Origin: Antarcticirhabdus aurantiaca
GTDB taxonomy: Bacteria > Pseudomonadota > Alphaproteobacteria > Rhizobiales > Rhizobiaceae
DNA length: 64,000 bases
Assembly: GCF_009765365.1 (NCBI RefSeq)
Contig: NZ_VTOM01000014.1
Span: forward strand, 1 to 64,000
Reading direction: 5' to 3'
Shown: one piece after another, positions 17,824-25,665 of the stretch
Numbering within the stretch: position 1 is the stretch's first letter
How the letters are laid out: the number at the start of each line of letters is the position of its first letter
Program-made: the position numbers and the translations under genes
The notes under the pieces: model-generated
The model's input: the letters and a program-made list of their open reading frames with translations, nothing else
Databases searched by the model: none
Told to the model about the DNA's origin: nothing

Positions 17824-20055
17824 TCAGACCCGCACCTGCGCCCGGTAGTCGAAGGTCAGCCACTCCCGCAGCTTGGTCCAGCGGCGGCGGTTCGCATGGT
17901 TGCGGACGGCGATCGAGAGGGCTTTCTTCTGGCCGACGATGACGACGATGCGCTTGCCCCGCGTCACTGCCGTGTAGAGGAGGTTGCGCGCCAGCATCGT
18001 GTAGTGCTGCGTGGCGCAGGTGACGACGACGGCCGGGTATTCCGAGCCCTGGCTCTTGTGGATGGTGGTGGCGTAGGCCGGCACGAGGGCGTCGAGTTCG
18101 CCGAAGGCATATTCGACCTCGCGGCCGTCGAAGTTCGCCATCAGGAGGCCGTCCTCCAGATCGATGCCGGTCACCGTGCCGAGGTCGCCGTTATAGACCT
18201 GCCGGTCGTAGTCGTTCTCGGTCTGCATGACCTTGTCGCCCGGCTGGAAGACTGAGCCGAACTTCTCGATCTTGACCGTCTGGTCCCCGTTCAAGGCCCG
18301 CTGGAGGTCGGCGTTGAGCGCGCGGGCGCCGAGCGCGCCGCGTTGCATGGGGCAGAGCACCTGGATGTCGCGCACGGGATCGAGGCCGAAGCGGCGGGGC
18401 AGGCGGCGGGCGACGATCTCGGCGACCTTGGCGGCCCCGTCCTCCGGGGTCTCGCATTCGACGAAGAAGAAATCGGAGTCCTCGCCGCGTCTGGCCAGAT
18501 CCGGCATCTCGCCGCGGTTGATGCGGTGGGCGTTGACGACGATGCGGCTTTCCTGCGCCTGCCGGAAGACCTCCGTCAGGCGCGCGACGGGCACGGCGCC
18601 CGAGGCGATGATGTCGGAAAGGACCTGACCGGGGCCGACGGAGGGCAGCTGGTCGACGTCGCCGACGAGAAGGAGGCCGGAGCGGGACGGCAGCGCCCGC
18701 GTCACCGCGTTCATCAGCGCGGCGTCCACCATGCTCGCCTCGTCGAGGACGAGAAGGTCGCAGTCGAGCGGGCTCTCGGCGCTGCGCTTGAAGCCGCCGT
18801 TAGCCGGGTCGATTTCCAGGAGGCGGTGGATGGTCTTGGCCTCCAGCCCGGTCTGCTCGCTCATCCGCTTGGCCGCGCGGCCGGTCGGGGCCGTCAGCAG
18901 CAGCTTGACGCCCTTCGCGGCCAAAATGCGCAGGATCGTGTCGAGGAGCGTCGTCTTGCCGACGCCCGGGCCACCGGTGATCACCGCGACCTTGGCGTCG
19001 AGGACGTCCGCGACGGCGCGGCGCTGCGAGGGCGACAGCACCTTGGCCGTCTTGGTCTCCACCCAGGCGATCGCCTTATCGACCTCGATCGCCGGCCAGG
19101 GACGCTCGCCTCTGGCCAGCGCCAGCAGCCGCTCGGCGACCGACCGCTCGGCGATGTGGAGGCTCTTCAGGAACAGGCAATCGCGCCCCTCGATCGTGTC
19201 GCCGACGACGACGCCGGCCTTCAGCTCCTCCTCCATGGCGCGCCGGACCGGCGGCTCCGGCACCTCGAGGAGGTCGACGGCGAGCTTCAGCAGCTCCTCG
19301 ACCGGCAGGCCGCAATGGCCCTCGTCGGTCGCGCGCTGGAGCGCGAAGGAAATGCCGGCACGCAGACGCTGCGGCGCCTCGCGGCCGAGCCCGAGGCGCA
19401 TGGCGATGGCGTCGGCCGTCTTGAAGCCGATGCCGCGGATGTCGCGGGCGAGGCGGTAGGGATCCTCCGTCATGACCTGGATCGACTCGTGGCCGTAGGT
19501 CTTGAAGATGCGCACGGCGCGCGAGGTGGAGACGCCGTTGCCGTGCAGGAACACCATGATGTCGCGCACGGCCTTCTGCTCGGCCCAGCCGGCGGCGATG
19601 CGCTCGGCCCGGAGCAGGCCGATGCCCGGCACCTCCTTCAGCCGGTCCGGGTTCGCCTCGATGACTTCGAACGTGTCGAGGCCGAAAAGGTTGATGATGC
19701 GTTTTGCCAGCGTCGGCCCGACGCCGCGCACCATGCCGGAGCCGAGATAACGCGCCATGCCCTCCGCCGTCGTCGGCGGCGTGGTGGAAAGGACGTCGGC
19801 CTTGAACTGGAGGCCGTGCTGGCGGTCGGTGATCCAGATGCCGGCGGCCTGGACGAACTCGCCGGCCGAGATCGTCGGCGCGTGGCCGACGACGGTGACG
19901 AGGTCGCGCCGGCCGCGCGCCTTCACCTTCAGGACGGCGAAGCCGCTCTCCGCATTGTGGAAGGTGACGCGCTCGATGCCGCCGACCAGCATCTCGCAGC
20001 CCGCATCGGGCGCACGAAGGAAGGTGGCGGGGGCTTCGGAAAAGCCGTTCGGCAT
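17824..20055 (-). CDS. recD2: RecD2-like ATP-dependent DNA helicase
   Basis: Superfamily 1B 5'-3' helicase of 743 residues. The N-terminal OB-like part is followed by helix-hairpin-helix repeats (GVGPTLAKRI, VPGIGLLRAERI, GIGFKTADAI at about 110-220), the RecD2-specific region. The motor has Walker A GGPGVGKTT (361-369), Walker B LLVLDEASMVD (around 438), GDVDQLPSVGPG, FRQAQESRIV, and TIHKSQGSEYP with YTAVTRGK near the end. This is the RecD/TraA form not bound to RecBC. The ATG at 20055 follows the upstream gene by 5 nt, so the two are almost certainly co-transcribed from the promoter with the LexA box at 20818-20832. Confidence 0.93.
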   Translation of the reverse strand: MPNGFSEAPATFLRAPDAGCEMLVGGIERVTFHNAESGFAVLKVKARGRRDLVTVVGHAPTISAGEFVQAAGIWITDRQHGLQFKADVLSTTPPTTAEGMARYLGSGMVRGVGPTLAKRIINLFGLDTFEVIEANPDRLKEVPGIGLLRAERIAAGWAEQKAVRDIMVFLHGNGVSTSRAVRIFKTYGHESIQVMTEDPYRLARDIRGIGFKTADAIAMRLGLGREAPQRLRAGISFALQRATDEGHCGLPVEELLKLAVDLLEVPEPPVRRAMEEELKAGVVVGDTIEGRDCLFLKSLHIAERSVAERLLALARGERPWPAIEVDKAIAWVETKTAKVLSPSQRRAVADVLDAKVAVITGGPGVGKTTLLDTILRILAAKGVKLLLTAPTGRAAKRMSEQTGLEAKTIHRLLEIDPANGGFKRSAESPLDCDLLVLDEASMVDAALMNAVTRALPSRSGLLLVGDVDQLPSVGPGQVLSDIIASGAVPVARLTEVFRQAQESRIVVNAHRINRGEMPDLARRGEDSDFFFVECETPEDGAAKVAEIVARRLPRRFGLDPVRDIQVLCPMQRGALGARALNADLQRALNGDQTVKIEKFGSVFQPGDKVMQTENDYDRQVYNGDLGTVTGIDLEDGLLMANFDGREVEYAFGELDALVPAYATTIHKSQGSEYPAVVVTCATQHYTMLARNLLYTAVTRGKRIVVIVGQKKALSIAVRNHANRRRWTKLREWLTFDYRAQVRV

Positions 20056-20060
20056 CGCGT

Positions 20061-20708
20061 TCAATCGAGAAGGGCGCTCCGACGCCGGCGCACCCGCGTT
20101 TCCGGCAGGATCGGCCCGTCCACCTCGACGGACACGAAGCCCTCGACGGCGAGGGCCAGGACGGCGGCGACGCCGTCGCGCGAATTCTGCACCACCGAGG
20201 CGCATTCCACCAGCGTCGAGGTGCCCGTCTCGTCGAGATGGTGCAGGATGCGCACCCGGTCGCCCGCCGAGACCGGCACGCGGCACTGCATGACGAGCTT
20301 CACCGTTGTGTGCCGCGGCTCGGCCTGCAGCGTCGCGGCCGTCTCGATCAGGAAGCGTCGCCCGTCCTCGGCATAGAGCGGCTCGCCGAGAAGAACGGCG
20401 CGGTAGGGATGGCGGGGCAGGTCGGCGTCCGTGACGACCTCGACGAGCATCGGCTCGCCCTCGCGCACCACCTCGAAGTCGGCGACGTGCTCCACGTCGC
20501 CGAAGAAGGCCGGCTCGGCCGGGCGCACGGATTCGACCAGCGGGTCGAGCCGGCAGATCTCCAGGAAGTCGGTGACGAGGCTGGCGCGGCTCGGCGGCGC
20601 CGACGGCGCGGGCTTCGCCCGCTGCCCCCGGCGGGGCTTCTGCGGAGCCGCGGCGATGCGGGCGCGGACCTTTGCGAGGGCGTGTTCGGGCAGGGGATCG
20701 GCGGACAT
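20061..20708 (-). CDS. TnsA-endonuclease-like protein, divergent catalytic motif (tentative)
   Basis: Protein of 215 residues, first gene of the minus-strand transcript with recD2. After a basic, Pro-rich N-terminus (1-45) the middle looks like a TnsA N-terminal nuclease fold: HVADFEVVREGEPMLVEVV (usual pattern ...DF...xxxEVK), then a segment like the typical 'aRGidFrviTE' strand (RRFLIETAATL). The tail resembles the TnsA/Mu-repressor helical region (RILHHLDETGTSTLVEC ... VLALAVEGFVSVEVDGPI). The expected catalytic Lys after EV is Val, so it may be inactive or use another residue. This relation is recognised by pattern only and is uncertain. No TnsB or TnsC lies nearby, so it is not an ordinary Tn7 element. 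Confidence 0.6.
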   Translation of the reverse strand: MSADPLPEHALAKVRARIAAAPQKPRRGQRAKPAPSAPPSRASLVTDFLEICRLDPLVESVRPAEPAFFGDVEHVADFEVVREGEPMLVEVVTDADLPRHPYRAVLLGEPLYAEDGRRFLIETAATLQAEPRHTTVKLVMQCRVPVSAGDRVRILHHLDETGTSTLVECASVVQNSRDGVAAVLALAVEGFVSVEVDGPILPETRVRRRRSALLD

Positions 20709-20817
20709 GGAACGGCAACCTCGATCGGCGCGGCGCTTCTTCGGAGGCCGCTCGTCTCGACATGGGATTCACGCGTCCGATCAACGAGATGGAGGACTTG
20801 CAATTTCCCGAGGATGT

Positions 20818-20832
20818 GAACAAATAAGGAAC
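20818..20832. promoter_or_regulatory. LexA (SOS) box between divergent recombination genes
   Basis: GAACAAATAAGGAAC is an exact GAAC-N7-GAAC direct repeat, the LexA site of alphaproteobacteria. It lies in the divergent intergenic region, overlapping a possible plus-strand promoter (TTGCAA at 20798-20803, AAATAA at 20822-20827, 18-bp spacer). It is about 110 bp from the minus-strand start at 20708 and 78 bp from the plus-strand start at 20910. Confidence 0.85.
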
Positions 20833-20909
20833 AAATGGCGCGCCGTCAAACCGGACGGAACGGGACGAACCCCGATCCTGTCCCGCCGCGCCCCAGCCGG
20901 AGCCTCCCC

Positions 20910-21587
20910 ATGAGCAGCACCAGCAGCACCGCCGACAAGCAGATCTCCGACACCCTCGCCAAGTACGGCGAGCCCTTCGCCGGCAATGTCTGGCGCGTGC
21001 AGGGCAATGCCGTGATCTACCACAAGGCCCTGGAGCGCATCGCCGCCCAGGCCGACATCCGCTACGACAAGCCGACGATCCTGCGCGCCGAGCGCGACGA
21101 GGCGGTGATCCTCGTCTCCGGCACCATGGGCGAGCGCTCGGAATGGTCGATCGGCGAGGCCCTGGTCGACGTGAACTACCGCGTCTCCGGCCGTCAGGCG
21201 GCCTATGTCTACGCCATGGCCGAAAAGCGGGCGAAGGACCGCGTGATCCTCAAGCTCATCAACCTCCACGGCCTCGTCTACTCCGAGGAGGAGGCGGACG
21301 AGTTCAAGGAGAACCGCCCGTCAGCCGTCGCGGCCCGCGCCGCCAATGCGCCGAAGCTGCGCTCGGCGCCCATCGCGGCCGAAGGCGAGACGGAGAACGA
21401 GGGCGGCGTTGCCCTGAAGAGCAAGATCGACGCGGCCAAGACGATCAACGCCGTGACCGACCTGATGCTCGATGCCGAAACGCAGAAGGCGCTGGGCGAA
21501 CTGCCGCAGGGCCTGCGCGACGAGGTGCGCGACCATGCCAAGGCGCGGCTCGTGGCGCTCGGCTGGCCGACGAAGAAGGCGGCCTGA
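20910..21587 (+). CDS. Phage-like protein, possible single-strand annealing/recombination factor
   Basis: Protein of 225 residues. The most conserved-looking block is WSIGEALVDVNYRVSGRQAAYVYAMAEKRAKDRVILKLINLHGLVYSEEEADEF (about 85-140 in parts); the AMAEKRAKDRVILKL segment resembles one found in phage proteins of the Rad52/Erf/Sak type. The family was not firmly recognised, so annealing is a hypothesis. The C-terminal third (after a charged linker) has a separate helical piece ending LVALGWPTKKAA. The start at 20910 has GGAG 7 nt upstream and gives a leader containing the LexA box; an ATG at 20835 lies too close to that box to be favoured. A strong terminator follows. Confidence 0.7.
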   Translation: MSSTSSTADKQISDTLAKYGEPFAGNVWRVQGNAVIYHKALERIAAQADIRYDKPTILRAERDEAVILVSGTMGERSEWSIGEALVDVNYRVSGRQAAYVYAMAEKRAKDRVILKLINLHGLVYSEEEADEFKENRPSAVAARAANAPKLRSAPIAAEGETENEGGVALKSKIDAAKTINAVTDLMLDAETQKALGELPQGLRDEVRDHAKARLVALGWPTKKAA

Positions 21588-21611
21588 GCCTTCCACCCTC
21601 GAGCTCCTCAA

Positions 21612-21643
21612 AAAGCCCCGGACGGATCGCCGTCCGGGGCTTT
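21612..21643. terminator. Bidirectional terminator between convergent genes
   Basis: A perfect 14-bp stem (21612-21625 with 21630-21643, loop ATCG) of the form AAAGCCCCGGACGG / CCGTCCGGGGCTTT. It has A-tract and T-tract edges that serve both strands, placed in the 62-bp gap between the annealing-type gene and the SbcD-like gene. Confidence 0.85.
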
Positions 21644-21649
21644 CGCGTT

Positions 21650-22648
21650 TCAGGCGCCGTGACGCTCGACCGCTTCGGCGAGAAGGGAGCGCAGGAGCGC
21701 CTGGAGCGGCTTCGGCGTCTTCTCCTCGGCAAAGCGCGCTTCCATCGCTTCGCGCAGGTAGGCCGCATCGTCGGTGCGGCCGAGATCGGCGGGCGCCTCG
21801 GCTTCGAGGAGAGACACGAAGGTGCTCTCCAGCCGCTCCGCCGCCGCGTTCCGGGCGGGACGCACCAGCCGCCCCGTGAGATCGAAGGCGTCGCGCGCGT
21901 GCGGCAGTGGAACCGGACGGAGCGCGAGGTCGGCACCGAGGATCCAGGCGCACGGTTCGTGCCCGGCAAGGTCCGTCGATTGCCGGGTGATGTTGCCGGG
22001 ATTGCACCACAGGGTCTCGCCGGCCCGGATCGGCGGCTTCGAGGCGTGGACGTGGCCGTTGACGACGAGGTCGCAGGCGTCGATCGGGAAGGGCGCGATG
22101 GCGCCGGGATAGGATGCGCCGAAGGCGATGTCGTAGTGCGTCAGCCAGACCGACGCCTCGGCGCCGGGAACGTGTCCCGCGATGCTCGTGGGGATCGGCT
22201 GACCGTAGGGCGTCATGCCGAGGCCGATCCGGCGACCGTCGATCCGGAACTGCGCGACCGGGCCGGACTGCGCGACGACGTCGAGGACGTCGGCCAGCGC
22301 GAAGGTCGCGAGCGTGTCGCCGTCCGACAGCGCGGCATTGGCGATGTCGTGATTGCCGACATTGGCGAGGGGACGGCGGCGGAAGCGCTTGAGCAGCCGG
22401 ACGAGGCGGGCCTTGAGCCGCTCGTCCGGCTCGACCGGCGCGTCGAAGAGGTCGCCGAGGAACACAGCCTGGAGGTCGCCGGCATTGGCGATCTCCACGC
22501 AGGCATCGAGCTTGGCGAGGATCGGCGCCGGCCAGTCGGTCTCGACGCGGCGTCCCGGCCGGCGCGAGCCGACATGCGGATCGCCGATGATGAGCAGCCC
22601 GCCGCAATCGACGGGCTCCGGCGTGACAAGGGGGGCGGTCAGGATCAT
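21650..22648 (-). CDS. SbcD/Mre11-like metallophosphoesterase
   Basis: Protein of 332 residues with the full calcineurin-like nuclease motif series: GDPHVGS (motif I), GDLFDAP (II), GNHDIAN (III), LTHYD (IV) and VNGHVHAS (V). The order and spacing fit SbcD/Mre11 nucleases and phage gp47-type subunits rather than cyclic-nucleotide phosphodiesterases. The C-terminal ~90 residues lack the long capping domain of SbcD and end in a short helical segment that could bind the partner ATPase. The gene starts 17 nt after the stop of the SbcC-like ATPase gene, the usual pairing for a nuclease-ATPase complex. The ATG at 22648 directly precedes the motif I strand. Confidence 0.85.
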   Translation of the reverse strand: MILTAPLVTPEPVDCGGLLIIGDPHVGSRRPGRRVETDWPAPILAKLDACVEIANAGDLQAVFLGDLFDAPVEPDERLKARLVRLLKRFRRRPLANVGNHDIANAALSDGDTLATFALADVLDVVAQSGPVAQFRIDGRRIGLGMTPYGQPIPTSIAGHVPGAEASVWLTHYDIAFGASYPGAIAPFPIDACDLVVNGHVHASKPPIRAGETLWCNPGNITRQSTDLAGHEPCAWILGADLALRPVPLPHARDAFDLTGRLVRPARNAAAERLESTFVSLLEAEAPADLGRTDDAAYLREAMEARFAEEKTPKPLQALLRSLLAEAVERHGA

Positions 22649-22665
22649 GGACCTCGTCTCCCGGT

Positions 22666-24342
22666 TCAGGCGGCGTGAGCGTGGCGGGCACTGCTGTCCA
22701 GCGGCGCGCCGCAGGTCGGGCAGGCGCCGCCGAGCTCGTTCGTCACGCGCTCGATCTCGCCGGCCGTCTCCGCGATCGATTGAGACGCCGCGGCGAAACG
22801 CCCGCGCGCGGCGGCGAGCGCGTCCATTGTGGCGGCGAGCCGCGCTGCCGTCGCGCTCCGCTCGCGGCTCGCGGCCATGCCGACCGCCAGCCCTGCGAGG
22901 TCGGCGCCGGAGGGCAGGGCGTCGAGACATGCGGCTCGGGCGCGGATCGTCACGATGCGGCGGCGCGCCTCGACGATCGTTTCGCGCGCGCTCGCCATCG
23001 CCTCGCGTCGCCCGCGGCCGACATCGATCTCGGCGAGCCGCCGAGCCGCCGCCTCGATCTCGACACTGACTGCCTCCAGCCCGGCGAAGCGGGCGAGTGC
23101 GGCGCGCGTCTCCGTCAGGTCCCGTTCGCCGTTGCGCACGAGCGCCGCGTCGCGCGTCGAGCGCTCGCGATGGATCGCCTGCATGTCGGCGATGAAGGCC
23201 GCCTCGCGCCCGATCGCGAGGACGGCCGAGCGGCGCGCGGGCGTCTCGCCGAGAAGGAAGACCGGGAACTTCTGGTGCGCGACATGGACGTCGAGCTCGC
23301 CGACGCGGGCGATGCCGAAGACCTCGCCGACCCAGTCGGGCACAGCGCGCCCGCCTGTCTCGCAGCGCAGGCCGTTCTCCTCGACGACGGAGCCGTCCGC
23401 CTCGTGCAGCGACCAGAGGTTCACCGGGCTGCGCCGCGGCCGGCGCACGAAGCGGAGGGTTCGGCCGTGCTGGGCGCCGATCTCGATCGTGCCGCTGGAT
23501 GCCCCGGCCCGCACCAGACTGTCGCGCGCTTCGCCGTAGAACACGGCGCGAAGGGCCCGGATGAAGGTCGACTTGCCGCGATTGTTCGGCCCCGTCAGGG
23601 CGTTGACGCCGGGCGAGAGCCGCAGCGTCGCGTCCTGTGCCCCCTGGATGTCGCGCAGGCGCACGAAGCGCAGGCCCGGCGCCGCGTCGCTCCAGGCCTC
23701 GTCCATGTCCGGCGAGGCGATCGCGATGCCTGTCACCGGTTCGCCGACGAGGCGGCTGACGGCGATGCCGCTCTCGAAGCGCGCCACGTCGTGATGCGAG
23801 ACGGTGAGGCACTGGATGCCGAGCCGCTCGGCGCCTTGCTCGATTACGCGGTAGAAGGCGGGAATGCGATCCGGCGCGATCCAGCAGTCGGCCTCGTCGA
23901 GCGCGAGGAAGCGGCCCGCCCCGGCCTTCACCACCGCGATCAGCCGCAGCGCGACGCCGACGACGTTGGTCAGCGCCCCGCCATTGTCCTCCAGGATGTC
24001 CTCGCGCGAGCCGTCCGGGCGCTTGAGGCCGATGTCGAGGGCCGGCAGCCCGCGCTCCGTCGAGAGCTCCAGCGAGACGGGCTTCTCGCCCGGCAGGACT
24101 TCGGACACGAAGGCGGACAACAGCGTCTCGAAGCTCTCGACCGTGCGGCGGTTCGCTTCGGTCTGCAGCGCGTCCAGGAAGCCCTCCGCCTCGTCCTTAA
24201 GGAGGAGCCGGCCCTTGGCCGAGCCGACCTCGCGCTCGAGCGCTTCGGCGCGCGCCCGGAAGGCGTCACGCCGCCCCTGTGCGCGGGCGAGGCCATGGCG
24301 CAGGCCGTCGAGCCGGCGCGCGAGGTCGGCCTCCCGGCTCAT
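22666..24342 (-). CDS. Rad50/SbcC-like ATPase with permuted domain order and terminal half zinc hook
   Basis: Protein of 558 residues. An N-terminal coiled coil (about 1-75) leads into the second ATPase lobe: signature-like NGGALTNVVGVALRL (about 120-134), Walker B RFLALDEAD (144-152) and H-loop VSHHD (181-185). After a linker comes the first lobe: Walker A GPNNRGKST (251-259) and Q-loop AHQKFPVFLL (Gln about 357). A long coiled coil (about 375-538) then ends in CPTCG (541-545), a half zinc hook, 14 residues before the C-terminus. In ordinary SbcC/Rad50 the order is Walker A, coil, hook, coil, signature, Walker B. Here the chain ends fall at the hook apex and the lobes are joined directly. 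The start overlaps the upstream small gene (ATGA), and the SbcD-like partner follows 17 nt downstream. Confidence 0.88.
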   Translation of the reverse strand: MSREADLARRLDGLRHGLARAQGRRDAFRARAEALEREVGSAKGRLLLKDEAEGFLDALQTEANRRTVESFETLLSAFVSEVLPGEKPVSLELSTERGLPALDIGLKRPDGSREDILEDNGGALTNVVGVALRLIAVVKAGAGRFLALDEADCWIAPDRIPAFYRVIEQGAERLGIQCLTVSHHDVARFESGIAVSRLVGEPVTGIAIASPDMDEAWSDAAPGLRFVRLRDIQGAQDATLRLSPGVNALTGPNNRGKSTFIRALRAVFYGEARDSLVRAGASSGTIEIGAQHGRTLRFVRRPRRSPVNLWSLHEADGSVVEENGLRCETGGRAVPDWVGEVFGIARVGELDVHVAHQKFPVFLLGETPARRSAVLAIGREAAFIADMQAIHRERSTRDAALVRNGERDLTETRAALARFAGLEAVSVEIEAAARRLAEIDVGRGRREAMASARETIVEARRRIVTIRARAACLDALPSGADLAGLAVGMAASRERSATAARLAATMDALAAARGRFAAASQSIAETAGEIERVTNELGGACPTCGAPLDSSARHAHAA

Positions 24343-24656
24343 TCGCCGCTCGCCGCGGCGAGCCGCGTTTCGATATCGGCCAGGAGCGCCTCGAGGTTCT
24401 CCATCGCGGCGTGATCGCGCTTCTGGTCCGCTTCGATCATGACGCCGATCGCGTCGGGATCATCGGTGCCGAAGATCTCGCGCGCCGCTGCGCGGGCGGC
24501 GGTCTCGTCGCGCGCCAGCCGCTCCACCTCGCTCTCGGCCCGGATGCGCTCGGCCGTCAGCGCTTCGAGGCGCGGCCGCAACGTTTCGAGGCGACGAAGC
24601 GGCTCCGACGAAGTCGGGAGCGAAGACGCGATCTTTGGTCTTGCCGGGGCTACCAT
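24339..24656 (-). CDS. Small predicted coiled-coil protein, first gene of the SbcCD-like operon
   Basis: Protein of 105 residues of no recognised family. Residues 18-55 (RRLETLRPRLEALTAERIRAESEVERLARD in parts) and 80-105 have heptad-like Leu/Ala/Glu spacing, suggesting two helices joined by a loop around GTDDPDAIGV. The ATG at 24656 has GGAG 7 nt upstream. The stop overlaps the ATPase start (ATGA), so it is translationally coupled to it and could supply a further coiled-coil element or adaptor. No cysteine hook is present. Confidence 0.7.
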   Translation of the reverse strand: MVAPARPKIASSLPTSSEPLRRLETLRPRLEALTAERIRAESEVERLARDETAARAAAREIFGTDDPDAIGVMIEADQKRDHAAMENLEALLADIETRLAAASGE

Positions 24657-24768
24657 GACAGTCTCCGAAGCTGGAATCTCGACGCTGGAACAACCACATG
24701 AGGCAGGCTGCGCCGCGCTTCGCGATCGAGCCGCGCTGCGTCGGATCTCAAGCGGATGTGAATCGATA

Positions 24769-24784
24769 TAGGATTATTATCCTA
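24769..24784. promoter_or_regulatory. Palindrome in the divergent promoter region
   Basis: TAGGATTATTATCCTA is a perfect 6-4-6 palindrome in an AT-rich stretch between the SbcCD-like operon and the SOS operon, just upstream of the -35 element of the plus-strand promoter. It differs from the LexA box and could be an operator for a second regulator. Confidence 0.4.
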
Positions 24785-24792
24785 AGTCTTGC

Positions 24793-24820
24793 TTGACGGC
24801 GAATCACCCTCCTATATGGT
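24793..24820 (+). promoter_or_regulatory. Predicted sigma-70-type promoter of the SOS operon
   Basis: TTGACG at 24793-24798 and TATGGT at 24815-24820 with a 16-bp spacer form a good -35/-10 pair. The LexA box begins 3 bp downstream of the -10, where bound LexA would overlap the transcription start. Confidence 0.6.
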
Positions 24821-24823
24821 GAT

Positions 24824-24838
24824 GTTCATACTTTGTTC
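24824..24838. promoter_or_regulatory. LexA (SOS) box of the 24.9-28.6 kb operon
   Basis: GTTCATACTTTGTTC is an exact GTTC-N7-GTTC direct repeat, the alphaproteobacterial LexA site. It lies directly behind the predicted -10 element and 48 bp upstream of the first start codon at 24887. Confidence 0.87.
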
Positions 24839-24886
24839 TAGTCGGCAAGCGCTCGTCGGAGCGACCGGCGAGGAGGAGCTAAGTCC

Positions 24887-25366
24887 ATGGGTATGCAGGG
24901 TTTCTCGGTCGCCGCGGATGCGGCCGGCGTGGCGGGGTGCGGCGACTGGCAGGTCCAGGCCGACGGGCTCGAACATGCGCGCACAGGCTACTTCATCGCC
25001 CGGCACGAGATCGCAAAGCGTCGGTCCGACGGGCTGTGGATGTGGCCGGTTCACATGATGGAGAAGGACTGGGTCGCGGAAGACGCATTCGCTGCCGCCT
25101 TCCGTCTGGCGCTGGCCGCCTACGGCATCGCCGCCGACGCGATGCTCGACCGCTCCTTCCGCGAGCACGAAGCCGGCTTCGACGAACCGGCCGACGACGT
25201 GCCCGTGCCGCGCGGACGCGTGCCGAAGACGAAGACCGGGGCGGGCAGCGAGCGGCGCCGGCGCGACGCGGCAACCGCCGTCGGCGCCAAGCCCGGCAAG
25301 ACGGCGAAGCCGACGACGGCCCCGAAACGCAGCGATGCGGCCAAGACGAGGATGGTTGGGAAATGA
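24887..25366 (+). CDS. Hypothetical protein, first gene of the SOS operon
   Basis: Protein of 159 residues, no family recognised. The first ~95 residues look like a compact domain rich in aromatics (GDWQVQADGLEHARTGYF, GLWMWPVHMMEKDWV, FRLALAAYGI). The rest is a basic Lys/Arg/Ala/Thr-rich tail (about 105-159) that could bind nucleic acid. The start at 24887 has AGGAGG about 10 nt upstream. The stop overlaps the next start (ATGA). Control by the LexA box just upstream is expected. Confidence 0.75.
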   Translation: MGMQGFSVAADAAGVAGCGDWQVQADGLEHARTGYFIARHEIAKRRSDGLWMWPVHMMEKDWVAEDAFAAAFRLALAAYGIAADAMLDRSFREHEAGFDEPADDVPVPRGRVPKTKTGAGSERRRRDAATAVGAKPGKTAKPTTAPKRSDAAKTRMVGK

Positions 25367-25665
25367 CCGAGATCGACGTGGACATGGCAGTGCATGCCAT
25401 CGAGCAGGGCGTCGCCGACATCCTGGCGGCCGCGCGGGACGGCGAGGGGCGCACCTTCGTCGACGCGAACCGCGAGCGGCTGATCACCGAGATGCGGCGC
25501 CTCACCGACGAACTCGCTCGCCTTCGCGAACCGGTCGGCGTCGTCGGGCTGCGCATGTCGGCGATCGCTCCGCCGCGTCCGCGGCCGGTCACGCCGGCGG
25601 CTCCTGCCGCCTTCAGGCGGACGAAGAGCGGAGGGCGCGCGAGCGCCAGGACCCATGCGGGCTGA
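25363..25665 (+). CDS. Hypothetical protein, second gene of the SOS operon
   Basis: Protein of 100 residues of unknown function. The N-terminal half is acidic and helical (MAVHAIEQGVADILAAARDG ... ITEMRRLTDELARL in parts). The C-terminal third is Pro-, Ala- and Arg-rich and probably disordered. The start codon overlaps the previous stop (ATGA), and its end overlaps the next gene by 11 nt, so it is translated as part of a coupled set. Confidence 0.65.
   Translation: MTEIDVDMAVHAIEQGVADILAAARDGEGRTFVDANRERLITEMRRLTDELARLREPVGVVGLRMSAIAPPRPRPVTPAAPAAFRRTKSGGRASARTHAG

Noticed and set aside
20061-20708. Part of a Tn7-like transposon
   Set aside because: No TnsB, TnsC or TniQ genes, terminal repeats or target duplication were seen around it.
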